49,462 nt of DNA from Methanobacteriota archaeon (GCA_002708695.1 PAOZ01000026.1:1-49462), one strand, 5' to 3'; shown: positions 17,149 to 26,445, counted from the first letter of the stretch. Notes: generated from the sequence alone by a model not told the origin. Numbers and translations are program-made.

Positions 17149-18807
17149 TCATGAGTTGTCCGGTTCTGTGACAAGAGAAACCGGTCCTGCAGCAATTACT
17201 GACGCATCAGCATCATCTGAAAACATCTCAAAATTTTCTTGAAATAATGAAACCAAATCTTCTGCTGCACTATCATAATCTTCTGGCTTGTTCCAAGTAC
17301 TTTTCACATCAAGAATTTCGCTAGGCACACCCTCACATTCCATTGGAACTTCAAATCCAAATCGTTCATCAATTCTCATTGGAGAATTGTTCAGTGATCC
17401 ATCCAATGCTGCATTGAGTAAAGCACGAGTCCATTTAATTCGAATTCGGTCACTTTTTCCAAAGCCACCTGCAATCCAACCGGTGTTCAACATCCAACAA
17501 GATGCATTATGTTCATCGATTTTTTCTGATAAAAGTTCACCGTAAACACTTGGATGCATTGGCATGAATGGAGCCCCAAAGCATGCGCTAAATGTGGCTT
17601 TAGGCTCAGTAACTCCCATTTCTGTTCCTGCCACTTTTGCTGTATATCCTGAAATGAAGTGGTAAGCAGCTTGTTTGGGGTTCAGTTTTGCGATAGGAGG
17701 CAGTACCCCAAATGCATCACAAGTTAGGAATACCACATTATGGGGATGCCCTCCCATGGATGAAGGAACGCGATTTTCGATAAATTCGATTGGATAAGAC
17801 CCACGAGTATTTTCGGTTAATGTTGAATCGTTGAAATCAGGAACACCTTCAGAATCAAGAATTACATTTTCAAGAATAGAACCGGGTTTACGAGTAGTCT
17901 CAAAAATTGCCGGTTCATCTTCTTCACTTAGTCGAATCATCTTTGCATAACATCCACCTTCAAAATTGAATACTCCTTCATCAGACCATCCGTGTTCATC
18001 ATCTCCAATTAATGGCCGTAATGGATCGGCAGAAAGAGTAGTTTTTCCTGTCCCAGATAAGCCAAAGAATACTGCAGAATCTCCATTTTCACCAATATTG
18101 GCTGAACAATGCATCGGTAAATGACCACGAGTAGGTAGAATATGATTCATTATTGAGAAAATCGACTTTTTAATTTCTCCAGCATAACGGGTACCTCCAA
18201 TTAGAATTAATCCATCTTCAAATGAGATGATAACGAACACATCAGAATTTATTCCTGCAGTTCCTTTTGGTGCATGGAAATTTGGTGCATGAAGAATCGT
18301 AAATTCTGGCTTCATTCCTTGAATCTCTTCAGCAGTTATTCGAAGAAACATATTCCTAGCAAAAGATGCATGCCAAGCATTCTCGGTAACTACTCTGAGA
18401 GGCAATCGTAAACTTGGATTTGCACCACAAGCAAGATCTTCTACAAACAATTCACTCACAGAATTTAGATGACCTTGAACCATTTTCTTAATTTCTAAAT
18501 AATTTCTTCGTTCAATTGGACGATTGACGTCTCCCCACCATACAGCATCAGTGTATGGTGTCTCATCGACAATAAATCGGTCATTTGGAGATCTTCCGGT
18601 TCTTTCTCCAGTTTCAGCAACGAAAACCCCGTGAGCTGTTAATCTGCCTTCTTCTCTTCGAAGTGCGTGAGAAATCAAATCTTCTGATTCAAGATTCCAG
18701 TGGACGTCTCCTTTAGGAGATAATCCATGAGCCCCTAAACCAAGGATTCCAGCGACACCAGCGGTGTCCAGCCGTGGCAGGACCATGTCTGCGTGGCTCC
18801 CGACCAT
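17149..18807 (-). CDS. pckA: Phosphoenolpyruvate carboxykinase (ATP)
   Basis: Converts oxaloacetate and ATP to PEP, CO2 and ADP, the entry step of gluconeogenesis. The protein is ATP-type, with no resemblance to GTP-PEPCK: 'AETGERTGRSPNDRFIVDE' near the N-terminus, 'MHCSANIGENGDSAVFFGLSG' leading into the kinase loop 'GLSGTGKTTLSADP' near residue 250, then 'LIGDDEHGW', 'NFEGGCYAK', 'FLTCDAFGVLPP' and 'ACFGAPFMPMHP'. At 552 residues it is near the usual 530-540. I chose the ATG at 18807; an in-frame GTG at 18825 adds six residues. Most characterised archaea use a GTP-type enzyme or PEP synthase, so this points to a bacterial-type origin. It is the first gene of a likely operon with the beta-helix and mutase genes. 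Confidence 0.93.
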   Translation of the reverse strand: MVGSHADMVLPRLDTAGVAGILGLGAHGLSPKGDVHWNLESEDLISHALRREEGRLTAHGVFVAETGERTGRSPNDRFIVDETPYTDAVWWGDVNRPIERRNYLEIKKMVQGHLNSVSELFVEDLACGANPSLRLPLRVVTENAWHASFARNMFLRITAEEIQGMKPEFTILHAPNFHAPKGTAGINSDVFVIISFEDGLILIGGTRYAGEIKKSIFSIMNHILPTRGHLPMHCSANIGENGDSAVFFGLSGTGKTTLSADPLRPLIGDDEHGWSDEGVFNFEGGCYAKMIRLSEEDEPAIFETTRKPGSILENVILDSEGVPDFNDSTLTENTRGSYPIEFIENRVPSSMGGHPHNVVFLTCDAFGVLPPIAKLNPKQAAYHFISGYTAKVAGTEMGVTEPKATFSACFGAPFMPMHPSVYGELLSEKIDEHNASCWMLNTGWIAGGFGKSDRIRIKWTRALLNAALDGSLNNSPMRIDERFGFEVPMECEGVPSEILDVKSTWNKPEDYDSAAEDLVSLFQENFEMFSDDADASVIAAGPVSLVTEPDNS

Positions 18808-18902
18808 ATCTTTCAATGATTCCACTCAAAAATTCGTACATTACGTGTTTAATTGCATTTGTAGATGATACCTTCATCCCCAATATCTACTCATCACGTT
18901 AC

Positions 18903-21900
18903 ATGGGAGGTCCCCGTTCGGATGAGGACCGCTTTCTTGAAGAGAGAAAGTTTGAGACTTCCCAATCAATAGATTTGGGAGATTTAATCGACGAAGCAAA
19001 ATCGGCAATATCTTCTACTCCCAAAAAAATTCTTTCTGAAAACATAAAGAAAGAAGATGATGATTCGGCTATTGGTGATTTTTTCGATCCTTTTGCGTCT
19101 GATGATGGAACTGGTCCAGGAAAAGTGATGCGGGATGGTTCTGTTCCTATCGCTCCAGATGCTGACTTTGTTTCTGACTTAGCCATTCAGGGCGAAGTAC
19201 GTTTGAGTTGGGGTTTGATGGCCGCTATGATTTCAGTTTATTCTGCAATTTCAATCTTGGTTGGAACTGTTGTTTCAGATCCTCAATATGCATTTTTTGG
19301 ATTGTTGGCTTTGGCAATTTTTGGATTTGTATTAGGTGAGCGTTGGATCCCTCGTCCAGCTATGTACCAACTAGGAGTAGTTTGGTTGATTATTGCAATG
19401 AAAATCCTCTATGGTTTGGCTATCGAATTACATTCTTGGTCACTTTTTGGTGTCTTTCCATTGAACGATTCAGGTTTGGCGATATCTCTACTTCTTCTTG
19501 TTCTATTGAATATTGGTGTTGCTTATCGTTATAATGAGGACGCAATCGCTGCACAAGCAGTTCTAGTTTTATTGGCAATATCATCAACAGTGGGATCTTT
19601 GGGAGGAGAACTGGGAGTAGCAGGGATGATTCTTGGTGCTACTGTTTTATTCCATTTACTAGCGCTTCATAGAGAGAGTGGTAATCTAGCTTCCTTAGGT
19701 ATCGCTGCATCCAACCTTTGGATTGGAATGCATGCTTTGACTCCTGGTTTTGACTTGGGTTCTCTCAAAGTTTTACCATTAGATACTCCTATGGTTTTGT
19801 TTTTATTATTGATAATGACCAATTCAATTAATGCTGCAATGGCGTCCAGATTTTCTTCATCAGAAAATTGGTTTTCTTCTGGATTGAATGCTGTTGGTCT
19901 GGGTAAGCCGGGCTTATGGTCAGTTTCTGTTGGTTTAGGAATGATTGGAGCGTTAATGGCAATTGCAGCAAATCGAGAAGATTCGTCATACGCACTTGCA
20001 ATGGTTGCCGGATTATTGACTGTTTTTAGTGGTTCATATCTTACTGTTCGTGGAGTTAATCCAAAAAGAATTATTGGACTAAATGGAGCCGGATTAACTG
20101 CACTTTTGTTTGTATTAATTTTACTAGATTCATCTAGATTTGATATCAGTCTACCAATTGATGCATATGCACTTTTCACTTTTGGAGCAGCATTGATTGC
20201 AGGGTGGTTATTGATTGCAAATCAAGAAAATGTTTCAGACAGAGTATTGTGGACAGGTGCAGTAGTAGTTGTGATTTTGTTAACCGTACTTCTTCCTGCA
20301 CAATCTTCAGATTCGGGGGGGGATGGAGGCGCTCTTCTATCATTATGTATTTCGATATTAATGGCAGGCTCAGCATACCTCGCAGTACGTCGAAAATCAC
20401 CTAGTCTTGTTGGGATAGTTTCTCTTCTACCTTGGACTTGGGTGATAATTGTAAAAATTCTCTCTTCCTCTTTTGAAGCATTGGTAGTTACAAACGAAAT
20501 CAATGTAAGTTCTCCAATTGTTTTGGAAGCATCGCCCATTGTACTTCTCCTATCATTCAGCTCAATTTTACAATTAGTAGTCAATTTGGATAGCCCAGAT
20601 GGAGGAATCAATTTAGCAGAACGTTTGTTAGGTACTCAGGATATATCTGCACGTTTACGGGATTCTGGATTAATGAAAATCTGGAATCTTGGTTTTGTTT
20701 TAGGGATTATAGCAATTCTATTTGTTTCGGACTCTCCTAGAATGACTGGAATATTATTGATAATCTTGTTAGGAAGTTTTCTTGGTATTCATATTGGTTC
20801 TGAATTTGCTGATCGTCATCAAGGAAACCCACGTTTTCTTTTGATTCTTTCAGGTGTAACTACGTATGTTTTGATGTGGAGACATGGCATGTTTGAATAT
20901 TTTATTCCATTAATTACTGTGTTAACATTGGCTCTTGGGTTTGGACGTAGAGGAAAAAGGGGAGAAGACGGAATCCATATTGTTAACATGTCAATTCTAA
21001 CTTTTGCAGTGTTAATTTGGGGGTCATCTTCGTCCAGAACCCCCCCTTCTCCCTTAACAGGGCCAATTGAATTGTCATTCGATTTCACCACCTGGTTAGT
21101 TTTAGCTTGTGTAGTGGTCACCATATCGAAATATATTCCACGAATTTCAAAATTAGAAAATATTCTCCGTCCAGCAATATCTGCATTAATTCTCCTAGTT
21201 GCTACCATCGTTTCTCTTGTTATTGCTGCTGAAGATCCATTCTCTCTTCCTGTTGCAGGAATTTTGTTCGTTGTGTCTACGATTATGATTGCAATTAATG
21301 GAGAAATTCGTTCTGAATTACTCCAAGTTAGTAAGAGAGATGAACAACTCAAAACTCTTCTATCCTTGACCAATTTACCATTAACTACAGCAACATCTTC
21401 TGATCTAACAAATCCAGTAGATAATTCAGAAACTCGTCTTCTTGGTTTTTCTTCTGAAGAAGCAGCCACTTTTGCTCAATCTCTTCACCCTGAAGAACGT
21501 TCAGCTATCGCTACAAGCGTATCGGGTTCAGGAATGAAAATGATTAATCCAAAATTAGTTGAATTACAAGAGAAGCAACTTAGAAGAGCAAAAACGACGG
21601 ATACTAGTGGCGAATTAGATCTATTTATTGGAGATATCCATCATCGCCCTATCGTCGTTCTTTCGTTTATTGCAGTAATGATAATTGGAGGCATAGGAGT
21701 CTCTCTCTTTTCATCTCAATTCTCATCAATTGCTTTGGTATTGATTGGTACTCAATCTATGATATTAATCTCGATATCGAGATCAAGAGCCAAAATCCAT
21801 AATCTCAATCTTCCAGATTTTCTTGGAGTTGAAACACCTATTGCATTAGCGATGATTGGTTTATCGTTAATCGCAGGATTGGGATCGAATGGGGTGGGTG

Positions 21901-22829
21901 CAAGTTTGAATTTTCAAACACCTTTGATGGTTGTTGGAGTAATGAATTCACTTCTTGCAGTACTCTCATTGGTTGGTAGATCAGATATTGCAAAACGTTT
22001 GCCTAGTATATTGGAAATGTTCATTGTAACAATGTTAATTTCAAGATTACTTGGAATTCCATTGAATTCTACGCCCATGTTGTTGCAAGTTAATCCGTTT
22101 GCAGACGGTAGTAACTTGATTGGATGGGTCTTGGTTTGGTTAATTCTTGAGTTTTTACTATTCTCATCAGCATTGATTTGGGATTGGATAGAAGGACGCA
22201 GAAGAGCATTAGAATTACCCGACCATAGGAGTGCATCGGGAAGAGCAACTTGGGCTGGGATGATAACGATGCTTTCCTTTGGCCCTGCTGGATTATTAGC
22301 AAGTTTGATTGGTTTACGAAGAGGATTACAATGGACTCAACCAGCGGCTGTAACTGGCACAATACTTTCGATTTCTGCAGCATTATTTGCATTCACAGCG
22401 TGGGTATCAGTTTTTGATGAATATTATCATTGGGTGATTATTTCAATTGGATTCATTTGTTTATTCGGATTAGTGTGGAGCCATAGTGAAAGTAAGCGTA
22501 TTTGGACATCTACATTTACAATTAATGCACATATTTTGCTTGTTTTAGCAGTATTAATTTCTCCGTTCCCTCCAGTTGTTCTTTTAGCAACATTACTTCT
22601 TCTTTCTACATGTACTTGGGTAGTAGGAATACTTCAATTGCGTAAAGGAATGCGGTTTTGGGGAGCTAGTGATTTGGTATTTGCTGGAATGGCTGGAATT
22701 TTAACAATGGGAAGTGAATTGTTAGAACCAACAACAGCATTCATTGCATTGGTTGCCCTTGCAATAGAGTTGGGAATAGTAGTTTGGTTAGCACAGAAAC
22801 ACCAAGAAGCAATGTTGACTTCTGAATGA
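18903..22829 (+). CDS. Giant polytopic membrane protein (1308 aa), unknown function
   Basis: An acidic cytoplasmic N-terminus of about 95 residues ('DEDRFLEERKFETSQSIDLG', 'DDDSAIGDFFDPFASDDG') is followed by roughly thirty or more hydrophobic segments spread over the whole length. One soluble stretch of about 100 residues interrupts them at approximately residues 795-910 ('SKRDEQLKTLLSLTNLPLTT', 'SSEEAATFAQSLHPEERSAI'). No transporter, glycosyltransferase or respiratory motif is recognisable. Few charged residues occur within the helices and the helices come in pairs with short loops, suggesting internal duplication. I placed the start at ATG 18903, as the upstream in-frame ATG at 18774 would run into pckA. 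The downstream FKBP-like membrane gene (58 bp away) may be co-transcribed. Confidence 0.75.
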   Translation: MGGPRSDEDRFLEERKFETSQSIDLGDLIDEAKSAISSTPKKILSENIKKEDDDSAIGDFFDPFASDDGTGPGKVMRDGSVPIAPDADFVSDLAIQGEVRLSWGLMAAMISVYSAISILVGTVVSDPQYAFFGLLALAIFGFVLGERWIPRPAMYQLGVVWLIIAMKILYGLAIELHSWSLFGVFPLNDSGLAISLLLLVLLNIGVAYRYNEDAIAAQAVLVLLAISSTVGSLGGELGVAGMILGATVLFHLLALHRESGNLASLGIAASNLWIGMHALTPGFDLGSLKVLPLDTPMVLFLLLIMTNSINAAMASRFSSSENWFSSGLNAVGLGKPGLWSVSVGLGMIGALMAIAANREDSSYALAMVAGLLTVFSGSYLTVRGVNPKRIIGLNGAGLTALLFVLILLDSSRFDISLPIDAYALFTFGAALIAGWLLIANQENVSDRVLWTGAVVVVILLTVLLPAQSSDSGGDGGALLSLCISILMAGSAYLAVRRKSPSLVGIVSLLPWTWVIIVKILSSSFEALVVTNEINVSSPIVLEASPIVLLLSFSSILQLVVNLDSPDGGINLAERLLGTQDISARLRDSGLMKIWNLGFVLGIIAILFVSDSPRMTGILLIILLGSFLGIHIGSEFADRHQGNPRFLLILSGVTTYVLMWRHGMFEYFIPLITVLTLALGFGRRGKRGEDGIHIVNMSILTFAVLIWGSSSSRTPPSPLTGPIELSFDFTTWLVLACVVVTISKYIPRISKLENILRPAISALILLVATIVSLVIAAEDPFSLPVAGILFVVSTIMIAINGEIRSELLQVSKRDEQLKTLLSLTNLPLTTATSSDLTNPVDNSETRLLGFSSEEAATFAQSLHPEERSAIATSVSGSGMKMINPKLVELQEKQLRRAKTTDTSGELDLFIGDIHHRPIVVLSFIAVMIIGGIGVSLFSSQFSSIALVLIGTQSMILISISRSRAKIHNLNLPDFLGVETPIALAMIGLSLIAGLGSNGVGASLNFQTPLMVVGVMNSLLAVLSLVGRSDIAKRLPSILEMFIVTMLISRLLGIPLNSTPMLLQVNPFADGSNLIGWVLVWLILEFLLFSSALIWDWIEGRRRALELPDHRSASGRATWAGMITMLSFGPAGLLASLIGLRRGLQWTQPAAVTGTILSISAALFAFTAWVSVFDEYYHWVIISIGFICLFGLVWSHSESKRIWTSTFTINAHILLVLAVLISPFPPVVLLATLLLLSTCTWVVGILQLRKGMRFWGASDLVFAGMAGILTMGSELLEPTTAFIALVALAIELGIVVWLAQKHQEAMLTSE

Positions 22830-22887
22830 CTATCTTTCAAATCTTTTAGAGGATAGGTTGATGATGACATCGTTAGAGTAAGGACTG

Positions 22888-23835
22888 ATGCCCGGTTCAT
22901 GGATGGCCGATACTTCCGAAGAGGAAGAACATCCAACAGTACCTATTGGCCTAAATGAAATGACAATTCCTAGAATTGCATTGCTTATGTCAGTGGTAAC
23001 TTTATCTTCACTATTGGTGATGACTTCCATTATCGGTTGGAGCGTGTATTCTTTTCTCAATGATTTTGAAGATTCGTTAGATGCAGGCGATCCAGCAGTT
23101 CTTCAGGTAGATGGCCGATGGGGTTGGGAAGCACATTTGTTGTTTGATACCTGCTCTCCCTTGGCAGATGTCTGGACTATGCCAGAGAATCTTAGTGGAC
23201 AAGATGACGTGTTTTTCTATCCAGGTGAATTGAGTTGTGATTGGTCCCATCAAGGTACAGGAGATCATGCTGTAGTTGTATTATACAATCGCGGAGGGAA
23301 CAATGTCGATCTAATGTTAAGTTTAGATTCAACATCTGTAGTATTTTCAGAAAGTGGCGAATCAACATTACTTCTTTCAAGTTTTGAAGGCAATTCCACG
23401 TTTTTCGCCCCTCTAAATTTGCTTGAAGATATTGATGAAGAAACACTTCTTTTCAATGCATCTCATGTTACGGTAATGGATGCTGTTGTATCTTTAGAAA
23501 TAAACCTCATGCGTGGCACAAATCAAGAACCAGTTCATAATGATGAAGGAGATTCAATGCAGGTTCATTATCGGGTGTGGGATGCAGATAATGAATCTCT
23601 TCTTGATGAAGGAGATTTACCTGTGAATGCAGGAGAAGATTCTCGATATATCGATGGTTTTGGTTGGTCTGCATTAGGACTTGATATCGGCCAAGATCGT
23701 GGCTTACTTTCACCTGGTACTACTCATGTTACATTATTGCCTCCTGCAATTGCTTATGGAGGTAATAATGAACATTTCTTACGTGACTCTTGGCTTAGAT
23801 TTGAATTAGAAATTACTAGTCTTACTGCTATTTGA
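22888..23835 (+). CDS. Membrane-anchored FKBP-like peptidyl-prolyl isomerase
   Basis: A 315-residue protein with a short acidic N-terminus, a single transmembrane anchor around residues 32-55 ('IALLMSVVTLSSLLVMTSII') and a long extracytoplasmic part. The C-terminal ~110 residues follow the FKBP order: 'MQVHYRVWDADNESLLDEG' (family V-x-V-H-Y-x-G), 'GWSALGLDIG' (family G-x-x-x-x-L-x-x-M-x-x-G) and 'THVTLLPPAIAYGGNN' (family R-x-x-x-x-P-P-x-x-A-Y-G), ending 'LRFELEITSL'. Several active-site aromatics of FKBP12 are not obvious, so it may be a chaperone rather than an efficient isomerase. The middle domain (about residues 60-200) is beta-rich with no recognised family. It probably assists folding of exported proteins. 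The ATG at 22888 gives MPGSW; an ATG five codons on is an alternative. Confidence 0.7.
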   Translation: MPGSWMADTSEEEEHPTVPIGLNEMTIPRIALLMSVVTLSSLLVMTSIIGWSVYSFLNDFEDSLDAGDPAVLQVDGRWGWEAHLLFDTCSPLADVWTMPENLSGQDDVFFYPGELSCDWSHQGTGDHAVVVLYNRGGNNVDLMLSLDSTSVVFSESGESTLLLSSFEGNSTFFAPLNLLEDIDEETLLFNASHVTVMDAVVSLEINLMRGTNQEPVHNDEGDSMQVHYRVWDADNESLLDEGDLPVNAGEDSRYIDGFGWSALGLDIGQDRGLLSPGTTHVTLLPPAIAYGGNNEHFLRDSWLRFELEITSLTAI

Positions 23836-23877
23836 CTAACCCGAAACCCCCATACCTCAATACTTGCCGAGAGTGTC

Positions 23878-25185
23878 ATGGGCGCCTCCCATCGAGCCTT
23901 GGAATGTGATGGCCGAGCGCAGTCATGGGCGACTAGAAAATCTCCACCGAAAGCACAGAGGAAAGGAGAACCAGTAGTCCATATGACTAATCAAATGCGG
24001 AGACTATCTACCCCTTGGTCCATTGCCTCTGAGAGGGCTAATCGAATTGGTGATGCGAATTTTCCTCCAGGTTTAATTCTCGATCCAGCAGTTGGGTCAG
24101 GAATTCATTTAGCTTCTATTTGCATTGCAACCAATAGAGTTGGTTTAGGAATCGAACTCGATGAAGAGGCAGCACGTTTTTCTGCAGCAAATATGAATCG
24201 TTTACTAGTTAAAGGAAAAGATCCCGGTCGCATGGCTCATCGAATTTTAATCGGTGACGGCGTAGATTCATTGGGTGCTTTGTCTACTCTCCATTCATCA
24301 TTGGAATCAGCGGGCATAGCATCTACTCCACCTATTGCAATGCTTCATGTTGATCCTGCTCGTCCATTAGATGCTCAAAATCATACACTAGATGAGATGG
24401 CACCACCGCTTCGTCCGTTATTGGAATCATGGTTACCAAAAATGGCAATTGATAATCGTGGTCCAGCATTACTTCTAGATTTATCACCTAGACTTTCGAA
24501 AAAACAACGAGCAGAAGTTGACAAAATATTGGATGATTTAGCCCCTGGAGTTGATAGAACATGGGAATGGCTTTCTCAAGGCGGAGGTCGAGTTGACCGA
24601 CTGTCTGTATGGGTTGGACCATTAGCAAGCACTGAAAAATTCCGTTCTATTCGAATGGGACCATCATCGGTAGAATCTATTGTTTCGTCATCTGAACAGT
24701 CACTCTTTATTTCGGAAAAGAAAACTATGCCTCCAAGTTTTGATAATTGGGTTGTAATTGTCGACCCTTCTATCGTCGAATCTCGATTACATGTTGAATG
24801 GCTAAACAACCATCTAGATGGAATATATGATCCATTTTGGCAACGAGCGAATTTACGTCGTCCAGTGTTAGTTAGTAAATCTCCTCCGCCTCAAACATTA
24901 ATCTCAGATCCTTTCGTTGTAGCAGTAGGACGAGTAGTTGCTCATCGTTTAAGTTCTCCAAATATGGAGAATGCACCCACCGTTGCCCGAGCAGCAGAGC
25001 GTGCAGGAATAGGTCACCTTGTTCTTCGATGTGAAGTAGATCCTGAACTTCACCCTAAGATACAGAAGCGATTGAATAAGTCTCTCAAAGGTGTTGATGG
25101 TTCACGAGGATTTGTAATTGATATTCCAGTAAGTAGTCGTGATGGTGGATGGCACGTAAACTTCGTAACTTGTTCGGAGAATTGA
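23878..25185 (+). CDS. Class I SAM-dependent methyltransferase (THUMP-like/RNA MTase type)
   Basis: A 435-residue protein. Motif I for S-adenosylmethionine binding is 'LILDPAVGSGIHLASICIA' near residue 65, with the acidic motif II in 'VGLGIELDEEAARFSAANM' and a motif IV-like 'MLHVDPARPLDA' near residue 160. The 'DPAR' form is typical of the THUMP-like methyltransferase family rather than of amino-MTases with DPPY/NPPY. The C-terminal ~200 residues ('EKFRSIRMGPSSVESIVSSS', 'VAVGRVVAHRLSSPN', 'AERAGIGHLVLRCEVDPELH') look like a substrate domain. Its position just before rps13 suggests an rRNA, tRNA or ribosomal-protein substrate. This is an inference from place and fold. Confidence 0.7.
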   Translation: MGASHRALECDGRAQSWATRKSPPKAQRKGEPVVHMTNQMRRLSTPWSIASERANRIGDANFPPGLILDPAVGSGIHLASICIATNRVGLGIELDEEAARFSAANMNRLLVKGKDPGRMAHRILIGDGVDSLGALSTLHSSLESAGIASTPPIAMLHVDPARPLDAQNHTLDEMAPPLRPLLESWLPKMAIDNRGPALLLDLSPRLSKKQRAEVDKILDDLAPGVDRTWEWLSQGGGRVDRLSVWVGPLASTEKFRSIRMGPSSVESIVSSSEQSLFISEKKTMPPSFDNWVVIVDPSIVESRLHVEWLNNHLDGIYDPFWQRANLRRPVLVSKSPPPQTLISDPFVVAVGRVVAHRLSSPNMENAPTVARAAERAGIGHLVLRCEVDPELHPKIQKRLNKSLKGVDGSRGFVIDIPVSSRDGGWHVNFVTCSEN

Positions 25186-25233
25186 AAAATTTTCAGATAA
25201 AATTCCATCGTTCTATTGAAATAGGGGATTCAA

Positions 25234-25266
25234 GTCGGGAGCCTGCCTATATGGCCACTGGGCGAC
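25234..25266 (+). promoter_or_regulatory. Possible leader hairpin ahead of rps13
   Basis: GTCG (25234-25237) and CGAC (25263-25266) bracket an inner GCC-TATAT-GGC hairpin (25245-25255), 25 bases before the rps13 ATG. A GGGGGA Shine-Dalgarno-like stretch follows. The stems are short and there is no comparative support, so a ribosomal-protein autoregulatory leader is only a possibility. Confidence 0.25.
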
Positions 25267-25290
25267 TAGTGAACACGGGGGAACAGTAAA

Positions 25291-25752
25291 ATGAGTACTG
25301 AAAAAGACCTTGGTGATGACTTCCTGTATATCCTGCGAATTGCGGATGCAGACATCGATGGAATGCGACCTATTGGAATGGGAATGACAAGTGTGAAAGG
25401 AATAGGCCAACGAACTGCACGACGCCTTTGTCAATTGGCAGAAATAGACCCATCCAAATTAGGTGGCCATTTGTCTGATGAAGAACAAGATCGCCTTCGT
25501 TCTGTAATCGATTCATATCCTACTTTTGTTCCACATTGGCTATTGAATCGTCAACGTGATTTAGAAACTAATGAAGACGCACATCTTTTCTCTCAAGAAG
25601 TGAAAATGACTAGAGACGATGATATTGCTCGTCTTGCTGAAATGAAGACATATCGCGGTATGCGTCATCGAAGTGGACACAAGGTCAGAGGACAACGCTT
25701 GCGAAGCAACGGCCGTTCAGGTCTAACGCTTGGAGTACAGAGGAAGAAGTGA
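25291..25752 (+). CDS. rps13: 30S ribosomal protein S13 (uS13)
   Basis: A 153-residue protein, typical of archaeal uS13. It sits in the head of the small subunit and contacts the P-site tRNA and the large subunit. The helix-hairpin-helix block 'GMGMTSVKGIGQRTARRLCQLA' and the basic C-terminal tail 'TYRGMRHRSGHKVRGQRLRSNGRSG' are diagnostic ('RG-R-R-G-V-RGQRT' pattern). A GGGGGA stretch precedes the ATG. It is the first gene of the conserved archaeal rps13-rps4-rps11-rpoD cluster; rps4 starts 9 bp after the stop. Confidence 0.97.
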   Translation: MSTEKDLGDDFLYILRIADADIDGMRPIGMGMTSVKGIGQRTARRLCQLAEIDPSKLGGHLSDEEQDRLRSVIDSYPTFVPHWLLNRQRDLETNEDAHLFSQEVKMTRDDDIARLAEMKTYRGMRHRSGHKVRGQRLRSNGRSGLTLGVQRKK

Positions 25753-25761
25753 GGTGATTAA

Positions 25762-26445
25762 ATGGGCCAACCAAAGTTTTCTCGACCAAAGACACAAACA
25801 CCAACTCATCCATGGAAGGCTGAGCGTATTGAAGAAGAACATGCTTTGAAGGAACAATATGGTCTCAAGCGTGTAGGTGGAATGAAGGAGATTTGGCGCG
25901 AAAGAAGCGCTCTTCGACGCCATCGACAATTAGCTATGAAATTGATAGGTCGTGTTGATACTTCCGAGGGTCACTTCAAGCGTGAAAAAGAAGAGTTCCT
26001 AGGTTCAATGCAACGTAAGGGATTAATTTCAGAAGATGCCGATTTGGATGATGTTTTACAGATTTCTGTAGAAAATATGCTAGATCGGAGACTCCAATCT
26101 CAGGTATATTACAAAGGCTTTGCACCATCAATGCGCGCCGCTAGAAATATGATTGTTCATGGACATATTGTATTAGGAAATCAGAGAATGAACGTTCCAG
26201 GTTATCATGTACTGAGAGAACAAGAATCTGAGATTGCATATCACCCTAGTTCTAATTTCAATGACCCGAATCATGCAATTAGACAAGAAATGGACCGAAG
26301 AAGACAAACAGTAGGTGGAGATGATTCAGTAGATGTTACTCAACAGGTTCGTGAAGCTCATACTGATGCAGATTTTATTGAACAAATTAAAGCCGATGAA
26401 GCAGCAATGGATGCCGTTGAAAATGAGGATGGAGGTGAAGCCTGA
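25762..26445 (+). CDS. rps4: 30S ribosomal protein S4 (uS4)
   Basis: A 227-residue protein, a primary 16S rRNA binder of the small-subunit body. The N-terminus 'MGQPKFSRPKTQTPTHPWKAERI' is the archaeal/eukaryotic form (compare 'GDPKFSRKKYETPSHPWE'). The S4 RNA-binding domain spans about residues 108-155 ('MLDRRLQSQVYYKGFAPSMR', 'ARNMIVHGHIVLGNQRMNVP'). The C-terminal ~50 residues are long and acidic (DDSVDVTQQV..., EQIKADEAAMDAVENEDG), longer than in many archaea. The start is fixed by a perfect GGTGAT Shine-Dalgarno site three bases before the ATG. The stop overlaps the rps11 start (TGATG). Confidence 0.97.
   Translation: MGQPKFSRPKTQTPTHPWKAERIEEEHALKEQYGLKRVGGMKEIWRERSALRRHRQLAMKLIGRVDTSEGHFKREKEEFLGSMQRKGLISEDADLDDVLQISVENMLDRRLQSQVYYKGFAPSMRAARNMIVHGHIVLGNQRMNVPGYHVLREQESEIAYHPSSNFNDPNHAIRQEMDRRRQTVGGDDSVDVTQQVREAHTDADFIEQIKADEAAMDAVENEDGGEA

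Noticed and set aside
18774-18902. Upstream start for the giant membrane protein
   Set aside because: It would run into the pckA coding region, and the added residues are not like the acidic N-terminus that follows ATG 18903.
20231-20611. Minus-strand open frames near a run of G's within the membrane protein
   Set aside because: They have no ribosome site or family match and are fully covered by the real gene.
20819-21469. 216-codon minus-strand open frame within the giant membrane protein gene
   Set aside because: It is a shadow of the long hydrophobic plus-strand gene, is Arg/Thr-rich with no domain, and has no ribosome site.
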